Of a DNA stretch of 64,000 bases, positions 61,191 to 64,000 are shown one piece after another. How positions within the stretch are numbered: the first letter of the stretch is position 1; each line of letters begins with the position of its first letter. The notes under the pieces were generated by a model. The model saw nothing but the letters and a program-made list of their open reading frames with translations. It had not been told where the DNA came from and did not search any database. Both the position numbers and the translations under genes were made by a program. This DNA is from Methylobacterium sp. Leaf108 (lineage in GTDB: Bacteria; Pseudomonadota; Alphaproteobacteria; Rhizobiales; Beijerinckiaceae), in NCBI RefSeq assembly GCF_001423265.1, contig NZ_LMND01000005.1, positions 94,119 to 158,118 on the forward strand. Direction: 5' to 3'.

Positions 61191-61277
61191 CGGGACTGCG
61201 ATGGCGTCGCGGTCCTGCTGCCCTCCTTGGGCGTTTCCTCCCTAGACTTCGGGCCGCCTTTCGGGGCGGCCTTTTTT
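61191..61277 (+). ncRNA. Candidate small regulatory RNA with CCTCC motifs and terminator
   Basis: This free-standing plus-strand unit has no gene upstream. A possible promoter is TTGCAA (61155-61160), an 18-nt spacer and GATTGT (61179-61184). The predicted RNA opens with a 9-bp hairpin (61193-61201 with 61207-61215, one G-U pair), continues with an unpaired stretch carrying CCCTCCTT (61221-61228) and TTTCCTCCCT (61234-61243), and ends in a strong terminator. Anti-Shine-Dalgarno CCUCC motifs in loops are typical of alphaproteobacterial trans-acting sRNAs. From memory it resembles the alpha-r8/MmgR group, unverified. The rest of the 60773-61190 space shows nothing clear. Confidence 0.5.
61252..61277 (+). 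terminator. Rho-independent terminator of the candidate small RNA
   Basis: GGCCGCC (61252-61258) pairs with GGCGGCC (61265-61271) around TTTCGG, followed by six T residues (61272-61277). It faces the plus strand, yet both neighbouring protein genes are on the minus strand. Confidence 0.88.
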
Positions 61278-61298
61278 CTGTCCGCAATCGCGCGCCGA

Positions 61299-62405
61299 TC
61301 ATCCTCGGGCGCGGGCGCGGATCATGAAGTTGTCGAAGGTGTATTCCGCCACCTGGAACCAGAGATACTCTTCGTTGCGGAACGTCTTGAGTGCATCGTG
61401 GAGCCGCTTGAAGTCCGGGTTCTTGGCGGAGAGATCGGCGTAGACCTCGTTAGCGTTCTTCAACGCGGCTTCCATCACCTCTTGCGGAAACGGACGCAGC
61501 TGCGCGCCGCCGGCCACGAGGCGACGCAGGGCGCCGGGATTGCGCGCATCGTACTTGGCCTGGACCTCGGCATGGACCTGGGCGGCAGCGGCCTGGAGCA
61601 CCGCCTTGTAGGGCTTCGACAGGGCCTTCCACTGCTCGGCGTTGATCCAGGCGAACAGCAGCGAACCGCCCTCCCAGAAGCCGGGATAGTGATAGATCGG
61701 TGCGACCTTCTGGAGACCGAGCTTCTCGTCGTCGTAAGGGCCGATCCACTCGGCGGCATCGATGGTCTTGGCCTCGAGCGCCCCGTAGATCTCCGGTCCG
61801 GGGGTGGTCTGCGCCACCACGCCCAGCCGCGACAGCACCTGCGCCCCGAGGCCGCCGACCCTCAGCTTGAGGCCCTGCAGGTCGGAGACGGCCTTGATCT
61901 CGCGCCGGAACCAGCCGCCCATCTGCGCGCCGGTGTTACCCGCCGGCAGGGCGACGAGCCCCTGCTTGCCGAACACCTCGCCGAACAGGTCGGCCGCTCC
62001 GCCCTGGAGCCACCAGGCGCTCTGGCCGCGGGCGTTGAGGCCGAACGGCAAAGCGGTGGCCAGGGCGAAGACCGGGTCCTTGGCGAGGGTGGCCGGGCCG
62101 TAGCCCATCTCCACGGTGCCCGCCGAGACCGCCTCGATCATCCCGTCCGCGGCCACCGGCTCGCCCGGGGCCTGGACCTGGATCTGGAAATGCCCGTCGG
62201 TGGCCTCCGCGACACGGCGGGACAGGGCCTCGGCCGCACCGAACAGGATGTCGAGCCCCTTGGGATAGGTGCAGGCCAGGCGCCAGCGCACGTCCGGCGC
62301 GGTCTGGGCGAGAGCGGGCGCGGCCAGACCGCCGGCGAGACCGGCGGCGGTCAGGCCGGCACCGGCAAAGCCGATCACGGTACGGCGCGGAACGGAGGGG
62401 GCCAT
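61299..62405 (-). CDS. DctP-family TRAP-type periplasmic binding protein
   Basis: The protein is 368 residues from ATG 62405. PRRTVIGFAGAGLTAAGLAG is a Tat signal with twin arginines. The mature part begins near QTAPDVRWRLACTYPKGLDI. The ligand-clamp region QGLKLRVGGLGAQVL carries the conserved Arg, and EAKTIDAAEWIGPYDDEKLG matches the TRAP family. It belongs to the TtgX-like/keto-acid branch by appearance. No DctQ/DctM membrane genes are adjacent. Confidence 0.9.
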   Translation of the reverse strand: MAPSVPRRTVIGFAGAGLTAAGLAGGLAAPALAQTAPDVRWRLACTYPKGLDILFGAAEALSRRVAEATDGHFQIQVQAPGEPVAADGMIEAVSAGTVEMGYGPATLAKDPVFALATALPFGLNARGQSAWWLQGGAADLFGEVFGKQGLVALPAGNTGAQMGGWFRREIKAVSDLQGLKLRVGGLGAQVLSRLGVVAQTTPGPEIYGALEAKTIDAAEWIGPYDDEKLGLQKVAPIYHYPGFWEGGSLLFAWINAEQWKALSKPYKAVLQAAAAQVHAEVQAKYDARNPGALRRLVAGGAQLRPFPQEVMEAALKNANEVYADLSAKNPDFKRLHDALKTFRNEEYLWFQVAEYTFDNFMIRARARG

Positions 62406-62558
62406 GGGTTTCGTCGCTTCCTCAGATGACCGGGGGCACGGGCGGGCCGCCCGGTACGAACGGGACAGGACCGGAAACGATCCCGGCGGCAGGGTTCCGA
62501 ACCCGGACGGGCATCCGGCGGCCATCGGATGGTGCAGGGATCCGGGCGCGCCCGAGGA

Positions 62559-63692
62559 TCAGTTGGCGTTGGCGTAGGTGAAGGCCCCGTCCTTCCAGAC
62601 GTAGAGGACGTAGCCCTGGGCGGTGACGTCACCCTTGGCGTCGAAGCCCACCGCGCCGAGCACGAGGTCGAAGCGTTCCGCGTGCAGGGTCGCGGCGATG
62701 CGGCGGGGATCGGTCGACCGGGCGAAGTTGCCGGCCGCGGCGAGCGCCTGGAGGGCGGCGTAGCCGTAGAGGGTCGACCCCTCCGGTTCCGTGCCCTCGG
62801 CCTTGAAGGCCTGCACCGCCTGGGCCGCCTCGGGCTTGCGGCGGGGGTCGAGATAGAACGTCATCAGGACCCCGTTGCTGGCGGGGCCGGCGATGGCGGC
62901 GAATTCCTGGGTGGCGATGGCGGAGGTGCCGAACCATTGCGGCTTGAACCCGCGCTCGGCCGAGATCCGCACGAGGCGGCCCATCTCGCGGGCGTCGCCG
63001 CCGTAGTAGACCACGGCGATCCCCGCCTCCCGGAGGCGGTCGGCCAGTGCCATGGCGTCGGCGTCGCTGGGGGTGAACTGGGTACTCACCGCCTCGTTGA
63101 TGCCGATCCGGTTGAGGTTCTCCTTGGTCGCCGCGGCGAGGTTGCGGGACGCGGGCGTCTGGTCGCTGAGGATTGCGATCTTGCGGTCGCGGAACCGCTC
63201 GGCGAGCACGGTGGCCGAGAGCTTGGCCTGATCGTCGTCCCGCCCGCAGACCCGGAACACATTGGGAAGGCCGCGGTCGGTGAGCTTGGCGGCCACGGAG
63301 GCCGCCGTGATCATCACGGTGCCGTTGCCGGCATAGACGTCGGAGGCGGCGATCGAGGCGTTGGAGCAGACGTGGCCGACCACGAGGCGCACGTCGCTGG
63401 TGGCGTAGTGGTTGGCCACCGCCACGGCCTTGTTGGAATCGCAGGCGTCGTCCTGGACGTCGAGGCGGATGGTGCGGCCGTCGAGGCCGCCCTTGGCGTT
63501 GAGATCCCGGGCCGCCGCCTCGACCCCGCGCAGGACCTGCTCGCCCACCGCCACGTAGGCGCCCGAGCGCGGCACCGCGACGCCGATCACGACGTCGGTC
63601 GTCGGGGCCGCGCAGACGGCGATGGAGGCGACGGACACGCCTGCCAGTGCCAGCAGCGGTCCCACCAGTCCGAGCACGACGCCCCGTCTCAC
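62559..63692 (-). CDS. Branched-chain amino acid ABC-type binding protein (LivJ-like)
   Basis: The protein is 377 residues with a GTG start at 63692 and a signal peptide ending near VCAAP. TDVVIGVAVPRSGAYVAVGE, VRLVVGHVCSNASIAASDVY and VVYYGGDAREMGRLVRISAE are typical type I periplasmic-binding LivJ/LivK sequences. The ligand is unknown. No liv permease or ATPase genes are adjacent. Confidence 0.92.
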   Translation of the reverse strand: MRRGVVLGLVGPLLALAGVSVASIAVCAAPTTDVVIGVAVPRSGAYVAVGEQVLRGVEAAARDLNAKGGLDGRTIRLDVQDDACDSNKAVAVANHYATSDVRLVVGHVCSNASIAASDVYAGNGTVMITAASVAAKLTDRGLPNVFRVCGRDDDQAKLSATVLAERFRDRKIAILSDQTPASRNLAAATKENLNRIGINEAVSTQFTPSDADAMALADRLREAGIAVVYYGGDAREMGRLVRISAERGFKPQWFGTSAIATQEFAAIAGPASNGVLMTFYLDPRRKPEAAQAVQAFKAEGTEPEGSTLYGYAALQALAAAGNFARSTDPRRIAATLHAERFDLVLGAVGFDAKGDVTAQGYVLYVWKDGAFTYANAN

Positions 63693-63801
63693 CGCCTCTC
63701 CCGACCTCTCGAAGAACGCAAGGCAAACGGGCCGGCCGCGCCGCTTGCCGATGGACCGTGCGACCCCTGCGGGATCGCACGCCCGAACGCAAGAGGCGAG
63801 A

Positions 63802-64000
63802 TCAGCGCGAGACGGAGTAGACCGACGCGGCAGACGCCACGGGGCTCGCGACGGTGGAGAACACGGAGAGGACCTTCTGGACCTCGGAGAAGGGTGCGTT
63901 TGAGACGTAGATGAGGTCGCGGTTTCTCATGCGGAAGGCCTGGGTGAGGAACAGGCTGTTGGGGTCGCGCATGTTGATGCGGTAGACGACGGGCACGAGG
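63802..64000 (-). CDS. Wza/KpsD-type polysaccharide export protein, C-terminal part (cut by window end)
   Basis: The frame is open to the right edge. The visible 65 or so residues contain PVVYRINMRDPNSLFLTQAF and RMRNRDLIYVSNAPFSEVQK, the end of the SLBB/Wza-like outer-membrane export family. It most likely belongs to an exopolysaccharide locus to the right. The stop is at 63802-63804. Confidence 0.85.
   Translation of the reverse strand, partial: LVPVVYRINMRDPNSLFLTQAFRMRNRDLIYVSNAPFSEVQKVLSVFSTVASPVASAASVYSVSR

Overview
The window is about 70% G+C DNA of a facultatively methylotrophic, aerobic anoxygenic phototroph of the Hyphomicrobiales/Rhizobiales, most likely Methylobacterium or Methylorubrum. 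This assignment is inferred from gene content and order; no search was run. The clues are bacteriochlorophyll genes with an O2-dependent cyclase, PpsR/PpaA control, an oxalyl-CoA decarboxylase/formyl-CoA transferase pair, GapR, a class I lysyl-tRNA synthetase and EcfG-type stress promoters.

Layout. 0-2.7 kb: end of a DUF4159 gene and a large membrane protein (a BatA/MoxR-type locus). 2.7-8.1 kb: a leftward yej-like peptide importer operon with two binding proteins, YejB and a GNAT enzyme, but no YejE or YejF. 8.2-11.6 kb: ubiE-ubiB, divergent from mutM. 11.7-15.3 kb: a GAF-PAS-GGDEF cyclase, a triheme cytochrome c and a small membrane protein. 15.3-35.8 kb: photosynthesis genes. On the minus strand are tspO, bchP, a bch2/pucC-type carrier, ppsR and ppaA. 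On the plus strand is one tightly coupled operon, bchF-N-B-H-L-M-lhaA-puhA-puhB-puhC-orf-acsF-puhE. 35.8-38.2 kb: a polyamine-type binding protein with RidA, and small stress membrane proteins. 38.4-43.4 kb: frc, oxc, a GntR regulator and gapR. 43.4-48.5 kb: threonine aldolase, glpK, glpD and a HAD phosphatase. 48.5-50.9 kb: dnaA and rpsT. 51-53.3 kb: a TIGR04222 membrane protein with a Gly/Cys tail overlapped by a GRDP-like partner, a VOC protein and a small membrane protein. 53.5-60.8 kb: coaBC, class I lysS, a membrane GGDEF cyclase, an SDR, a DUF1328 protein and a class II photolyase. 61-64 kb: a candidate small RNA, two solitary periplasmic binding proteins and the end of a Wza-type export gene.

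How the genes work together. The plus-strand operon carries the steps from Mg-protoporphyrin to the chlorin stage (BchH, BchM, AcsF, BchLNB, BchF) plus assembly of the reaction-centre H subunit and LH1 (LhaA, PuhA, PuhB, PuhC, PuhE). BchP on the other strand reduces the tail. PpsR and its antirepressor PpaA are encoded between the two arms. A perfect TGT-N12-ACA site and three near-sites sit in the promoter regions of the two arms, so light and redox control is probably local. bchCXYZ, bchG, bchID, puf, crt and hemA are not here, so the photosynthesis cluster must be split.

Most protein-coding calls are firm. Regulatory sites, the small RNA, repeats and the meaning of the TIGR04222/GRDP pair were read by eye and are tentative.
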